A stretch of 64,000 nt of DNA from Amycolatopsis nalaikhensis (GTDB lineage Bacteria; Actinomycetota; Actinomycetes; Mycobacteriales; Pseudonocardiaceae). Position numbers and translations under genes: made by a program. Positions within the stretch are counted from its first letter, which is position 1. Every line of letters starts with the position of its first letter. A model generated the notes under the pieces. That model saw nothing but the letters and a program-made list of their open reading frames with translations, was not told the DNA's origin and searched no databases. Of this stretch, positions 1 to 8,482 are shown in pieces. The DNA lies in NCBI RefSeq assembly GCF_030264295.1, contig NZ_CP127173.1, forward strand, positions 6,021,501 to 6,085,500, written 5' to 3'.

Positions 1-1749
1 CATCGTCATGCCCTCGCCGAGGAAGTAGTGGATGCGGCCACTCTCGACGTACTGCTGGAACTGCTCCAGCGTCGGGTACGGATCCGTTCCGTTGAACCCG
101 CCCACCGCCATCACCGGTGCGCCGCTCGCCAGCTGGTAGCCCGCCGCCGCGTTGGACAGGACCGTGGCCGCCGTCCAGGTGTACTTCTCAGCGTCCTTCT
201 GCAGCAACGCCGTCAGCGACGCGCCCGGTGTTGTCGTGCTCAGCAGCGAACCCGGGCCGCCGCGACCGCCGCCGGGGGCGCCGCCGCGGAAGCCGAAACC
301 CGATGACGGTCCCGCCGACGGGATCGCTCCGCTGTGCGTCGTCGCGGCCGTCGCCAGGGTGTACGCGCCGCTGCCCGCCAGCAGCACCACCACGGCCAAC
401 GCCGCGACCGCCGAAGCCGCCCGGCGCGTCAAGTGCGCCGCGAAGAACAGCGCCACCGCCGCCAGCAGACCGCCCACCAGCACCGTCGGCGCCAGCCACG
501 GCTGCCACGAGGAGTCCGAGAGCAGCAGGTACGTTGTCAGCGCTGTCAACGCCACTCCGCCAGTGAGCAGGCCGGATGCCGCGGGCTGGTCCCGCAGCCG
601 CCACAGCTGGACCGCCGCCGTGCCCACCAGCGCCGCGATCGCCGGGGCCAGCGCCACCGTGTAGTACGGGTGGATGATCCCGCCCATGTAGCTGAACACC
701 AGCGCCGTCACCAGCAGCCAGCCGCCCCACAGCAGCAAGGCCGCCCGTGACCGGTCCGTGCGCGGCGCCCGGCGCGTGAACCACAGCCCGGCACCCAGCG
801 CGAGCACCGCCGGGGGGAGCAGCCAGGCGATCCCGCCCGCCATCTCGCTGCCGAACAGCCGGGTCAGGCCGGTCGAGCCCCAGCCGCCCCCGCCACCGCC
901 GCCGACGCTGCCGACCTCGTCGCCGGTGATCCGGCCGAAGCCGTTGTAGCCGAAGACCAGTTCCCACAACGAGTTCGTCTGCGACCCGCCGATGTACGGC
1001 CGGTCCGCGACCGGCCACAGCGCGACGACCAGCAGGTACCAGCCCGCCGAAACCAGCGTCGCCGCCAGCGCACCCAAGAGGTGCAGCAGCCGCTTGCCGA
1101 GCGAAACGGGCGCGGCCACCAGGTACGCGAGCGCGAACGCGGGCAGCACGAGGAACGCCTGCAGCATCTTCGCCAGGAACCCGAACCCGACGGCTACCCC
1201 GGCCAGTGCGAGCCACCGCGGGCTCGCCTTCTCGATCGCTCGCACGACGCAGTACGCGGCGGCGACGAGCAGGAGCACGAGCAGCGCGTCCGGGTTGTTG
1301 AAGCGGAACATCAGCGCGGCGGCGGGCGTCAGGGCCAGCACGAGCCCGGCGACCAGACCGGCGGCGGGGCCCGAAACGCGCCGGACCGCCGCGTACAGCA
1401 GCCAGACCGAGCCGACGCCCATCAGCGCCTGCGGCACCAGGACGCTCCACGCGTTGACGCCGAACAGCCGCGCCGACAGGCTCATCACCCAGAGCGCCGC
1501 CGGGGTCTTGTCGACCGTGATCGCGTTCGCCGCGTCGCTGGAGCCGAAGAACAGCGCCTTCCAGGTCTGCGAGCCCGCCTGCGCGGCCGCCGAGTAGAAC
1601 GCGTTGGCCCACCCCGAAGCGCCGAGGTCCCACAGGTAGAGCGCGGCCGTCGCCAGCAGCAGGACGCCCAGCGCGGGCCGGTGCCAGGTGCGTCCGGCGG
1701 GCGGGGAGGGGGTCACGACAGGTGTTTCGCGCGACGCGAGAGCGGTCAT
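1..1749 (-). CDS. Family 39 glycosyltransferase, membrane-bound (C-terminus beyond window)
   Basis: This is a polytopic membrane glycosyltransferase of the GT39/ArnT-like type (YkcB-like), predicted to move a sugar from a polyprenyl-phosphate donor to an extracytoplasmic acceptor. At least 583 codons are open from the ATG at 1749 to the window edge. The N-terminus has a first membrane helix near residues 25-40, then the family-typical luminal segment with FFGSSDAAN and TVDKTPAALW, and a series of hydrophobic helices follows. A Gly-rich linker (GGxGGGGGGGWG and later GGAPGGGRGGPG) separates the helices from a soluble tail ending IHYFLGEG, as in actinobacterial YkcA/B-type proteins. It starts 4 bp after the kinase stop, so the two are probably co-transcribed. 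The acceptor is unknown. Confidence 0.85.
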   Translation of the reverse strand, partial: MTALASRETPVVTPSPPAGRTWHRPALGVLLLATAALYLWDLGASGWANAFYSAAAQAGSQTWKALFFGSSDAANAITVDKTPAALWVMSLSARLFGVNAWSVLVPQALMGVGSVWLLYAAVRRVSGPAAGLVAGLVLALTPAAALMFRFNNPDALLVLLLVAAAYCVVRAIEKASPRWLALAGVAVGFGFLAKMLQAFLVLPAFALAYLVAAPVSLGKRLLHLLGALAATLVSAGWYLLVVALWPVADRPYIGGSQTNSLWELVFGYNGFGRITGDEVGSVGGGGGGGWGSTGLTRLFGSEMAGGIAWLLPPAVLALGAGLWFTRRAPRTDRSRAALLLWGGWLLVTALVFSYMGGIIHPYYTVALAPAIAALVGTAAVQLWRLRDQPAASGLLTGGVALTALTTYLLLSDSSWQPWLAPTVLVGGLLAAVALFFAAHLTRRAASAVAALAVVVLLAGSGAYTLATAATTHSGAIPSAGPSSGFGFRGGAPGGGRGGPGSLLSTTTPGASLTALLQKDAEKYTWTAATVLSNAAAGYQLASGAPVMAVGGFNGTDPYPTLEQFQQYVESGRIHYFLGEGMTM

Positions 1750-1753
1750 GACG

Positions 1754-3298
1754 TCAGCTTCCGGTCTCCAGCTGGGGCCGGGTTGTGCCGATGCTGTGCA
1801 CTCGCTGTGCGGGCACGGCCACGGGCACGCGCACGGTGAACTCGGTGCAGCCGGGGCGGCTGTGCACCTCGATCGTGCCGTGGTGGGCGACGACGACGGC
1901 GGACGCGATCGCCATCCCGAGCCCGGTGCTGCCCGCGGTGCGGGAGCGCGACGAGTCGCCGCGCGCGAACCGCTCGAAGACCTCCGGCAGCAGGGCCGGG
2001 TCGATGCCGGGGCCGTCGTCGGTCACCGTGAGCACGGCGCTGCCGTCAGCCGAGCGGGCGAGCGTGGTCACCACCGTGGTGCCCGGCGGGGTGTGCGTGC
2101 GGGCGTTGGCCAGCAGGTTCGCCAGGACCTGGTGCAGGCGCTGGACGTCGCCGAGCACGAGCACCGGGTCCGGCGGCAGCTCCAGGAGCCACCGGTGGCC
2201 GCGCCCGGCGACCCGGGCGTCGCCGACGGCGTCGGCGATCAGCCGGGTGAGGTCGACGTCGCGGACGTCGAGCGGGCGGCCCGCGTCGAGCCGGGCGAGC
2301 AGCAGCAGGTCCTCGACCAGCGCGCTCATCCGGACCGCCTCGGACTGGATCCGGCTCATCGAATGCGCGACGTCCGGGGGCACCAGCGCGCTGCCGCGGG
2401 CGGCCAGCTCGGCGTACCCGCGGATGGCGGCCAGCGGCGTCCGCAGCTCGTGGCTGGCGTCCGCGACGAACTGCCGGACGCGCAGCTCGCTGTCGTGGCG
2501 CGCTTCGAGGGCCTGTGCGACGTGGCCGAGCATGAGGTTGAGCGCCGAGCCGACCTGCCCGACCTCGGTCCGCGGGTCGGTGTCGGCTTCGGGGACGCGG
2601 ATGGACAGCGCCACCTGGCCGCGGTCGAGCGGCAGCTCGGTGACGCGGCCGGCGGTGGCCGCCACGCGGTCGAGCGGGCGCAGCGTGCGGCGGACCGCGA
2701 ACGCGCCGAGGAAAGCGGCGCCGACGACGCCCGCGGCGGCGACGCCGAACAGGATCAGCCCGACGGTGAGCAGCGTTTCGTCGACCGGTTGCATCGGCAG
2801 GCCGGTGACGACGACGTCGGTCGTGCCGACGACCGGCAGCGCCATCAGCCGGTACTCGCCGAGGTCGTCGAAGGAGACTGTGTGCGGCTTGCCGTCGGTG
2901 GGTACGGAGAGCATCACGGCCTGCTGCGCGGCGGTGAGCTGCAGGCGTTCGCCGTGCTCGGAAATGCTGTCGTCGTGGACGAGCCGCCGCCCGTCGAAGG
3001 TGCCGCTGACCGTGCCGACGTTCTGGCCGAGCGGGTGCTCGCCGGTCTGGTCGTCCGGTTGCGGCTGGGGGCCGCCGTCCTGGCGCGCGGCGTTGCTCGC
3101 GAAGATCAGCGAACGGGTCGCCGCGGCCGAGAGCTGCTGGTCGATCTGGCGGGTGAGGAACAGGTCGAGCGCGAACTCGCTGACCACGCCGACGATCAGG
3201 CACACCACGGTGAGCAGCACGACCATCGAGCCGGTCAGCCTCGCGCGCAGCGAAAGCCGTCCCCGGCGGGGACGGGACGAGGTGGTTCGCGCGGCCAT
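1754..3298 (-). CDS. HAMP-containing sensor histidine kinase (orphan in this window)
   Basis: Membrane two-component sensor kinase of 514 residues from the ATG at 3298 (MAARTTSS); longer in-frame starts exist, but this one precedes the basic stretch and first helix directly. Order: TM1 (LTGSMVVLLTVVCLIVG), an extracytoplasmic sensor of roughly 150 residues, TM2 (ILFGVAAAGVVGAAFLG), HAMP, HisKA with the phospho-acceptor motif FVADASHELRTP, then HATPase_c with the N box (NLLANARTHTP) and G1 (DDGPGI). No response regulator lies next to it: upstream is a divergent membrane-protein gene and downstream the GT39 gene. The partner may lie left of the window. Sensor kinases of this class often monitor envelope stress, but the signal cannot be read from sequence. 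Confidence 0.92.
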   Translation of the reverse strand: MAARTTSSRPRRGRLSLRARLTGSMVVLLTVVCLIVGVVSEFALDLFLTRQIDQQLSAAATRSLIFASNAARQDGGPQPQPDDQTGEHPLGQNVGTVSGTFDGRRLVHDDSISEHGERLQLTAAQQAVMLSVPTDGKPHTVSFDDLGEYRLMALPVVGTTDVVVTGLPMQPVDETLLTVGLILFGVAAAGVVGAAFLGAFAVRRTLRPLDRVAATAGRVTELPLDRGQVALSIRVPEADTDPRTEVGQVGSALNLMLGHVAQALEARHDSELRVRQFVADASHELRTPLAAIRGYAELAARGSALVPPDVAHSMSRIQSEAVRMSALVEDLLLLARLDAGRPLDVRDVDLTRLIADAVGDARVAGRGHRWLLELPPDPVLVLGDVQRLHQVLANLLANARTHTPPGTTVVTTLARSADGSAVLTVTDDGPGIDPALLPEVFERFARGDSSRSRTAGSTGLGMAIASAVVVAHHGTIEVHSRPGCTEFTVRVPVAVPAQRVHSIGTTRPQLETGS

Positions 3299-3475
3299 GG
3301 GTCCAGCGTCCGTCGGCGCCGTGTGTGCGGGTTGTGTGCTGCCTGTGAGGCGGCTGTGCGGTGCCGGGCGCCCGTTTTCTCCGGTCACAGGAATGGCTGA
3401 CGGGAGGCACAGTCCGCGCACAGCGAGGGGCTCCACCGTTGATCGCACCGAAGGATCTCGTTAAGGAGCACCACC

Positions 3476-3995
3476 ATGACCACACCGCAAGCACCGTCCA
3501 CTTCGGACCAGACGTGGGGCGCGGCGCCCGCACCGGGCACCCCGCCGCGGGCGAGCTGGTCGCCCGGCAAGAAGATCGCGGCGGGCGCCGTCGCGGCCGT
3601 GATCGTGGCCGGCGGCGGCGCGGCGGTCTGGGCGGCCTCGTCGTCCGCGGCCACCGACACCACCACCGCCGCCGGACCGGGCGGCATGGCGGGCGGCGGC
3701 CCCCGGCGGCGGCCTCGGCTCGGCGTTGCACGGCGAGTACGTGGCCTCGGACGGAAACGGCGGCTACGTCACGAAGATCATGCAGACGGGCGAGGTGACG
3801 GAGCTGAGCGCGACGTCCTTGACGGCGAAGAGCGACGACGGCTTCTCGAAGACGTACACGATCACGTCGGAGCAGGCGACGGGCCTGGCGACGGGCGACA
3901 CGGTCACGGTGGTGGCGACGGAGTCGGGCTCGTCGGCGACGGCGACGTCGGTGACCGAAGGGGAGACGGGCGCCCCACCCGCCCAGCCCGGCTGA
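3476..3995 (+). pseudogene. Single-pass exported protein, DUF5666-like, with a +1 frameshift
   Basis: The ATG at 3476 follows an AAGGAG ribosome site. The reading frame gives a Pro/Thr-rich cytoplasmic start, one membrane helix (IAAGAVAAVIVAGGGAAVWA) and a Gly-rich linker, and is then lost in a run of five C at 3700-3704. The protein continues in the next frame from about 3711 (GSALHGEYVASDGNGGYV) to a stop at 3995. The span is 520 bp, one base more than a multiple of three, and deleting one C restores a 172-residue protein. The tail (GEVTELSATSLTAKSDDG, then TYTITSEQATGLATGDTV) resembles the DUF5666 beta-barrel fold. It is divergent from the sensor kinase and may be its client or sensor partner. 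Whether the extra C is real or a sequencing error is not decidable here. Confidence 0.72.
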
Positions 3996-4004
3996 CCCAG
4001 GGTC

Positions 4005-4018
4005 CCAAGCGCCCCAAT
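4005..4018. repeat. Left remnant of the ~95-bp modular palindrome, ending in the 3-bp IS target duplication
   Basis: The sequence CCAAGCGCCCCAAT is the outer arm of a palindromic intergenic repeat. Its continuation was displaced to 5088-5158 by the first insertion sequence and its far arm to 6241-6253 by the second. AAT at 4016-4018 is repeated at 5088-5090, forming the target duplication. Removing both insertion sequences rebuilds a ~95-bp element that matches, in reverse orientation, the intact copy near 9090-9184. Confidence 0.8.
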
Positions 4019-5087
4019 GGGGTTGTTTCATCGTGGTTTGGGCTGGTCACGGCGGGGGGACCGGGTGTGGTATCAGCTCAGGGCTGCGGGTCTCGGACGC
4101 TCTGCTCGTGCTGGGTGAGCACGAGCAGAGCGCGTAGCAGGGTGGTGGCGTGGCGGGTGTCGAGACGGAGTTTGTCGAGGATGTGCCAGTGTTTGAGGGC
4201 GGCGAATCCGCCTTCCACCGCGCACCGCATCGCCGCGAACGCGGCGTTGGCCTGTTTCTGGGCCTTGGTCAGCGGTCGGCGGGCTTCGGCTTTGTAAGGG
4301 GTGAGCACGACCTGCTCGCAGGGACCTGCGCAGACCGGGCAGTCGCGGGTGGCGCGGACGTCTTTGTGCCAGCCGTGGAACCCTTTGTCCCCGGCCGGGG
4401 TCAGGCCGTGGGCGTGCAGGTGCTGGCGGATGCGAAGCCGGCGGGCGGCGGTGATGTCGGCGGTCCTGCCCGGCAGCGCTGCCGAGACCCATAGCAGCCG
4501 GCCCTGCTCGTCGGTCAGCCCGAGCGTGACCAGGCCGTGCTGTTTGTGTTTGCCGCTGTAGTTGGCCCGGTTGGCGCGTCCGGTGCGGCGCCGGGTCCGG
4601 ATCAGGGTGCCGTCCACCAGCACTACCGACCCGCCTCGCGCGACCAGCCGCCGCAGGACGCGGTCCAGTCGCGTGGCGCGGGCGGCGAGCAGGCCGATGA
4701 CTTCCAGCACCCAGCGGCGCACCGTGGACGCGGATACGCTCAGGCCGCCGCCGATGTGGGCCAGGCGCGGGTCGTGGCGCAGCACCGCCAGTACCGCTAG
4801 TGCCTGCTCAGCGGGGGTGGCTTTGCGCCATCGTGACCGCAGCCGGGATCGGCGGGTGCGGATGAGCCCGGCGACCAGTTGCAGGGTTTGCCGCGAGAGC
4901 GGAAGGGTGACCTGGTAGGAAAGAGGACCGAAGCCCTCGGCGGGTGATTGACTCACATCTCGATCTTGCCGAGGGCTTCACCTATGTCCAGGCTCGCCGC
5001 GCTGGTCCGGGCACCACTTCTTACCGTCACAGGCAAACACCAGGAGCTCGACGGCCTGACCAGCCACGTTCACGATGAAACAACCCC
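4019..5087 (-). mobile_element. IS5-type insertion sequence, copy 1 (1,069 bp)
   Basis: A complete insertion sequence bounded by imperfect inverted repeats: GGGGTTGTTTCATCGTGG at the left end and the complement of CACGATGAAACAACCCC at the right end. Further matching bases (CTGGTCA) lie about 10 bp deeper. The flanking 3-bp duplication is AAT (4016-4018 and 5088-5090). It carries one transposase gene on the minus strand. It is a diverged relative of the copy at 5159-6240, in the same orientation, and only 71 bp of older repeat sequence lies between them. Confidence 0.9.
4078..4956 (-). CDS. Transposase, DDE_Tnp_4 (IS5-type), copy 1
   Basis: A 292-residue transposase that cuts and joins the ends of the surrounding insertion sequence. 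A helix-turn-helix region (residues about 25-90, including SVSASTVRRWVLEV) recognises the ends. The catalytic core follows, with Asp115 in LVDGTLIR, Asp190 in PAGDKGFHGWH and Glu248 in CAVEGGFAALK, so the DDE triad is intact and no frameshift is needed. Four cysteines near 206-213 (CPVCAGPC) may hold a metal. The protein is full length compared with copy 2 (296 residues), with most differences in the inter-domain region and the C-terminal tail. It appears capable of activity. Confidence 0.9.
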   Translation of the reverse strand: MSQSPAEGFGPLSYQVTLPLSRQTLQLVAGLIRTRRSRLRSRWRKATPAEQALAVLAVLRHDPRLAHIGGGLSVSASTVRRWVLEVIGLLAARATRLDRVLRRLVARGGSVVLVDGTLIRTRRRTGRANRANYSGKHKQHGLVTLGLTDEQGRLLWVSAALPGRTADITAARRLRIRQHLHAHGLTPAGDKGFHGWHKDVRATRDCPVCAGPCEQVVLTPYKAEARRPLTKAQKQANAAFAAMRCAVEGGFAALKHWHILDKLRLDTRHATTLLRALLVLTQHEQSVRDPQP

Positions 5088-5158
5088 AATGTGGCCTTCG
5101 GTGCGTCAGACGCAACCAAGGCGGCCTTCGGTGCGTGTGACGCAACCAAGGCCACATT
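5088..5158. repeat. Core of the modular palindromic repeat, trapped between two IS copies
   Basis: This 71-bp segment contains two alternating modules: a GGCCTTCGGTGCGT / ACGCAACCAAGGCC pair and a second, GGCGGCCTTCGG. They are separated by short self-complementary cores (GCGTCAGACGC and GCGTGTGACGC). The ends are AATGTGGCC and GGCCACATT. It is not part of either insertion sequence; the same order of modules occurs uninterrupted, in reverse orientation, at about 9090-9184. Confidence 0.8.
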
Positions 5159-6240
5159 GGGGTTGTTTCATCGTGGTTTGTGCTGGTCAGGTCGGGTTGG
5201 TGGTGTGTGGTAATGCTCAGGCCGGGTCTGGCCGGGCGGCGTCGCGGATGCTCTGCTCGTGCTGGGTCAGCACGAGCAGAGCCCGCAGCAATGTGGTGGC
5301 GTGGCGGGTGTCGAGGCGGAGCTTGCCCAGGATCCGCCAGGCCTTGAGGGCGGCGAAGCCGCCCTCCACCGCGCACCGCATCGCCGCGAACACGGCGTTC
5401 GCCTGCTTCTGGGCCTTGCTCAACGGCCGCCGGGTCTCGGCCTTGTAGGGAGTGAGCACGACGTGTTCACATGCTCCGCCGCAGGTGTCGCAGGCTGAGC
5501 TGTCGCGGACGTCTTTGTGCCAGCCGTGGAAGCCCTTGTCCCCGGCCGGGGACAAGCCATAGGTGTGCAGGCGTTCCCGGATCCGTAACCGGCGAGCGGC
5601 GGTGATGTCGGCGGTCTTGCCCGGCAACGCCGCCGACACCCACAGCAACCGGCCGTTTTCGTCGGTCAAGGCGAGCACGACCAGCCCGTGGTGTTTGTGT
5701 TTGCCGTTGTAGTTGGCCCGGTTCGCTTTTCCGGTGCGGCGGCGGGTCCGGATCAGGGTGCCGTCCACCAGCACCACCTCCGCACCCCGGGCGGCCTGGC
5801 GACGCAAGACCCGGTTCAGGCGGGTGGCGCGGGCGGCGAGCAGGGTGATCGCTTCCAGCACCCATCGCCGCACCGTGGACGCCGATACGCCCATACCGCC
5901 GCCGAGGTGAGCCAAGCGCTGGTCGTCACGCAGCACGGCGAGCACCACGAGTGCCTGGTCGGCGGGACCGGCTTTGCGCCAGCGCGAACGCAGCCGACGC
6001 CGATGGGTGCGGATCAGCCCGGCCAGCATCTGCAGGGTCGACTGCGAGAGCGGAAGGACAACCTGGTAGGAAATGGGCTCGAAGCCCTCGGCGGGTTGTT
6101 GACTCACATCTCGATCTTGCCGAGGGCTTCACCCGTCTCCAGGGCCGCCACGCCGGGTCCCGACCCCACTCCCTTGCCACCACAGACAACCACCCACCAC
6201 CCAGCGCCCCGACCAGCCACAACCAGGATGAAACAACCCC
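5159..6240 (-). mobile_element. IS5-type insertion sequence, copy 2 (1,082 bp)
   Basis: The second complete element has the same terminal sequence GGGGTTGTTTCATCGTGG on the left. Its right end is the complement of CAGGATGAAACAACCCC. The flanking duplication is ATT (5156-5158 and 6241-6243), which is the reverse complement of the AAT beside copy 1. The insertion therefore lies at the mirror-image position of the same palindrome. The internal sequence is related to copy 1 but clearly diverged, so this is a separate insertion rather than a recent tandem duplication. Confidence 0.9.
5217..6107 (-). CDS. Transposase, DDE_Tnp_4 (IS5-type), copy 2
   Basis: A 296-residue transposase, colinear with copy 1. 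It keeps the N-terminal helix-turn-helix (SVSASTVRRWVLEAI) and the three acidic catalytic motifs LVDGTLIRTRR, PAGDKGFHGWH and CAVEGGFAALK. The start MSQQPAEGFEP is equivalent to MSQSPAEGFGP in copy 1, which supports both start choices. The C-terminal tail is a little longer (RDAARPDPA). The cysteine cluster near residue 206 is also present (CDTCGGAC). No internal stop or frameshift is visible, so it is probably functional. Confidence 0.9.
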   Translation of the reverse strand: MSQQPAEGFEPISYQVVLPLSQSTLQMLAGLIRTHRRRLRSRWRKAGPADQALVVLAVLRDDQRLAHLGGGMGVSASTVRRWVLEAITLLAARATRLNRVLRRQAARGAEVVLVDGTLIRTRRRTGKANRANYNGKHKHHGLVVLALTDENGRLLWVSAALPGKTADITAARRLRIRERLHTYGLSPAGDKGFHGWHKDVRDSSACDTCGGACEHVVLTPYKAETRRPLSKAQKQANAVFAAMRCAVEGGFAALKAWRILGKLRLDTRHATTLLRALLVLTQHEQSIRDAARPDPA

Positions 6241-6262
6241 ATTGGGGCGCTTGGGGCCGGGC

Positions 6263-8344
6263 TCAGCGGCGGTCGTAGTCGACCGCGATCTCCGGGGTCG
6301 TTGCCCGCGAGCGGCACGTCAGGATGCGGCACGACGCCACGTCGTCCTCCGTGAGCGCGTAGCGGACGTCCATGTCGACCTGGCCGTGCAGCAGCGTCGC
6401 CCGGCACGTGCCGCACGCGCCGCCGGTGCACGAGTACGGCACCTCGAACCCGGCCCGCAACGCCGCGTCCAGCACCGTCTCCCCGGCCGCCGCCGCCACG
6501 TGCGTCGTCGTGCCGCCCAGTGTCACCGCCACCCGGGCCGCCGTGCCCGCCGGGTCGCGTGGGGGAGCCGCGCCGCGGAACAGTTCGAAGTGGACGTTCT
6601 CCTCCGGGACGTCCGCGTCCGCCAGCGTCCGCCGCGCCAGGTCCATCAGGCCGCGCGGCCCGCACAGGAACCACTCGTCGACCTTCGCCGGGTGGAGCCG
6701 GTTCTGCAGCAGCGCGCGCAGCCGCGTCCCGTCGAGCCGGCCGCGCTGGTACCGCACGTGGGAGATGGCGAGCGCCTCGCCGAGCGTGTCGAAGTGCCGG
6801 GGCCGGTGCGCGTGCAGGTCCGGGTCGCGCTCGTCGGTGCGGTAGTGGACGACGTGCAGCCGTCCGCCGAAGCCTTCGGCGAGCGTGCTCAGCTCCCGCG
6901 CGAACAACGTCGTCGCGCCCGAAGTGTTCACGTACAACAACGTCGCGCGGCTGTGCGGTTCCGCCGAGAGCGCGCTGACCAGGATGGACAGCACCGGCGT
7001 GATCCCGCTGCCCGCGGCCAGCGCGACGTAGTGCGCGGTCCGCGACGGGTCCGGTGTGAGCGTGAACGCGCCAGTGGGCGGGAGGACGTCGAGGAAGTCG
7101 CCCGCGGCCAGCGCCGTGGTCGCGAAGCCGGAGAACGCGCCGCCCGGGCGCCGCTTCACGGCGATCCGCAGCTCACCCGGGTCGGCGGGCGCGCAGATCG
7201 AGTACGTCCGCCGCACCGGCTGCCCGTCGAGCACCGCGCGGACCGCCACGTGCTGGCCCGGCGTGAACCGGAACTCCGCCGCCAGGTGCGGCGGGACGTC
7301 GAAGGTGATCGCGACGGCGTCGGCGGTCAGCGGCCGGACCTCCCGCACCCGCAGCCGGTGGAACCGGCTCGGCCCGTGCGGCGGCGGCTCCGGGGCGGGC
7401 TCGTCGGCGAGGTCGCAGGTCAGCCGCCGCCACGCGCGGTACTCCGCCGGCGTCAGCTCGCGGCCCCACGCCGTGATGATCGGGACGTCGCGGGCCAGGT
7501 ACGCCTCGCGGTTGTCCTTCCACGCCCGCAGGTAGCGGTAGAACGGCACGGCGGGGTGGAGGTGGTGGACCAGGTGGTAGTTCTGGTACAGCATCATCGG
7601 CGTCATCAGCCACTCCAGCCCCACCCGCACCCGCGTGGTGCCGAACTTGTCGCGCGGCTTCGCGGCGGGCAAGCCGTGGTGCGGCAGCCAGTCGAACCAC
7701 CAGGCCAGCACGGCCAGCCCGAGCCGCTGCGGCACGACGTACCCGAGCAGCAGCTCCCAGCCGTGGCCGGTGGCGACGAGCGTGGCGGCCGCGGCGAACG
7801 CCACCGACAGCGTCACGATCGTCTCGGCCCGCTCCTGCGGCGGGCGGCTGCGCACGCGCACGGTGTAGAAGCGCGCGTACCAGAAGTCGATGGTCAGCCA
7901 GCGGAACGGCAGCGACCACCACACACCCTGCGACGTCCAGGCGTCCGGGTCGGTGTGCGAGTCCGCGTTCGTGTTCCGGTGGTGCTCGCTGTGGATGAAC
8001 CGCAGCAGCGGGAAGGACGCGTAGGCCGCGACGAACGGCATCGCCAGCCTGCCGAGCACCTCGTTGACCCAGGTCAGCTTCCCGGCGGCGTGGTGGGCCG
8101 ACTCGTGCACCACGGTGAACATGGTGAAGGTGACGATCGCGTGCAGCGGCACGGTGTACAGCGGTGGCGCGATCCCGGCGAGCAGGAGCCAGGTGGCGGT
8201 GCCCCACAGCGCGACGCCGCCGGTGAACAGCAGGAGCGTCGGCACCGACAGGCGCGGCAGCGGGATGCGGGGCGACGGCACCGCGCGCGGCAGGACGGCC
8301 GAGGACGTCCCGGAGCCACGCGGCGGGGTATCGACGACGGGCAT
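6263..8344 (-). CDS. Fused membrane fatty-acid desaturase/hydroxylase - ferredoxin reductase - 2Fe-2S ferredoxin
   Basis: A 693-residue, apparently self-sufficient oxygenase. Residues about 35-290 form an integral-membrane di-iron desaturase/CrtR-like domain with histidine boxes HESAHH (80-85), HSEHH (118-122) and HLVHH (257-261). Residues about 328-575 are a flavin/NAD(P)H reductase (RTYSICAPAD for flavin, AAGSGITPVLS for nucleotide, FLCGPRGLMD). The last ~90 residues are a plant-type [2Fe-2S] ferredoxin (YSCTGGACGTC plus a later Cys in ILTCRS). In mycobacterial DesA3/Oxy-type systems the desaturase and its reductase are separate genes, whereas here electron transport is built in. The substrate (acyl lipid, carotenoid or sterol-like) is unknown. 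The gene is divergent from a TetR regulator across 138 bp, which probably controls it. Confidence 0.9.
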   Translation of the reverse strand: MPVVDTPPRGSGTSSAVLPRAVPSPRIPLPRLSVPTLLLFTGGVALWGTATWLLLAGIAPPLYTVPLHAIVTFTMFTVVHESAHHAAGKLTWVNEVLGRLAMPFVAAYASFPLLRFIHSEHHRNTNADSHTDPDAWTSQGVWWSLPFRWLTIDFWYARFYTVRVRSRPPQERAETIVTLSVAFAAAATLVATGHGWELLLGYVVPQRLGLAVLAWWFDWLPHHGLPAAKPRDKFGTTRVRVGLEWLMTPMMLYQNYHLVHHLHPAVPFYRYLRAWKDNREAYLARDVPIITAWGRELTPAEYRAWRRLTCDLADEPAPEPPPHGPSRFHRLRVREVRPLTADAVAITFDVPPHLAAEFRFTPGQHVAVRAVLDGQPVRRTYSICAPADPGELRIAVKRRPGGAFSGFATTALAAGDFLDVLPPTGAFTLTPDPSRTAHYVALAAGSGITPVLSILVSALSAEPHSRATLLYVNTSGATTLFARELSTLAEGFGGRLHVVHYRTDERDPDLHAHRPRHFDTLGEALAISHVRYQRGRLDGTRLRALLQNRLHPAKVDEWFLCGPRGLMDLARRTLADADVPEENVHFELFRGAAPPRDPAGTAARVAVTLGGTTTHVAAAAGETVLDAALRAGFEVPYSCTGGACGTCRATLLHGQVDMDVRYALTEDDVASCRILTCRSRATTPEIAVDYDRR

Positions 8345-8482
8345 CGAGCGGTCTCCTCGGTCGAGAAGCTCCTGGCGAGGCGGGAGTCACCGTAGACAAC
8401 TCCTCGGGGTTTGTAAACGTATGGGCAAGGTCTGAAAAAAGGTCCCGGCCAGCGAAACGCAAGGGGTCGGTAAGCTCGGCGT
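8345..8482. promoter_or_regulatory. Divergent promoter region between desaturase fusion and TetR gene
   Basis: A 138-bp spacer between two outward-facing genes. Near its middle lies GTTTGTAAACGTATG. GTTTGTAAAC is close to a perfect inverted repeat (GTTT-GT-AAAC) and is the only AT-containing island here. It is the best candidate for the operator of the neighbouring TetR protein. This rests on symmetry and position only. Confidence 0.4.

Noticed and set aside
188-1633. Long minus-strand ORF rich in Arg/Gly
   Set aside because: It is a shadow of the GT39 gene in another frame; the real frame shows membrane helices and runs past the window edge.
3299-4031. Minus-strand ORF extending far upstream of the sensor kinase
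   Set aside because: The composition is Arg-rich and without domains; the kinase has a natural ATG at 3298 and the upstream part lies antisense to the exported-protein gene.
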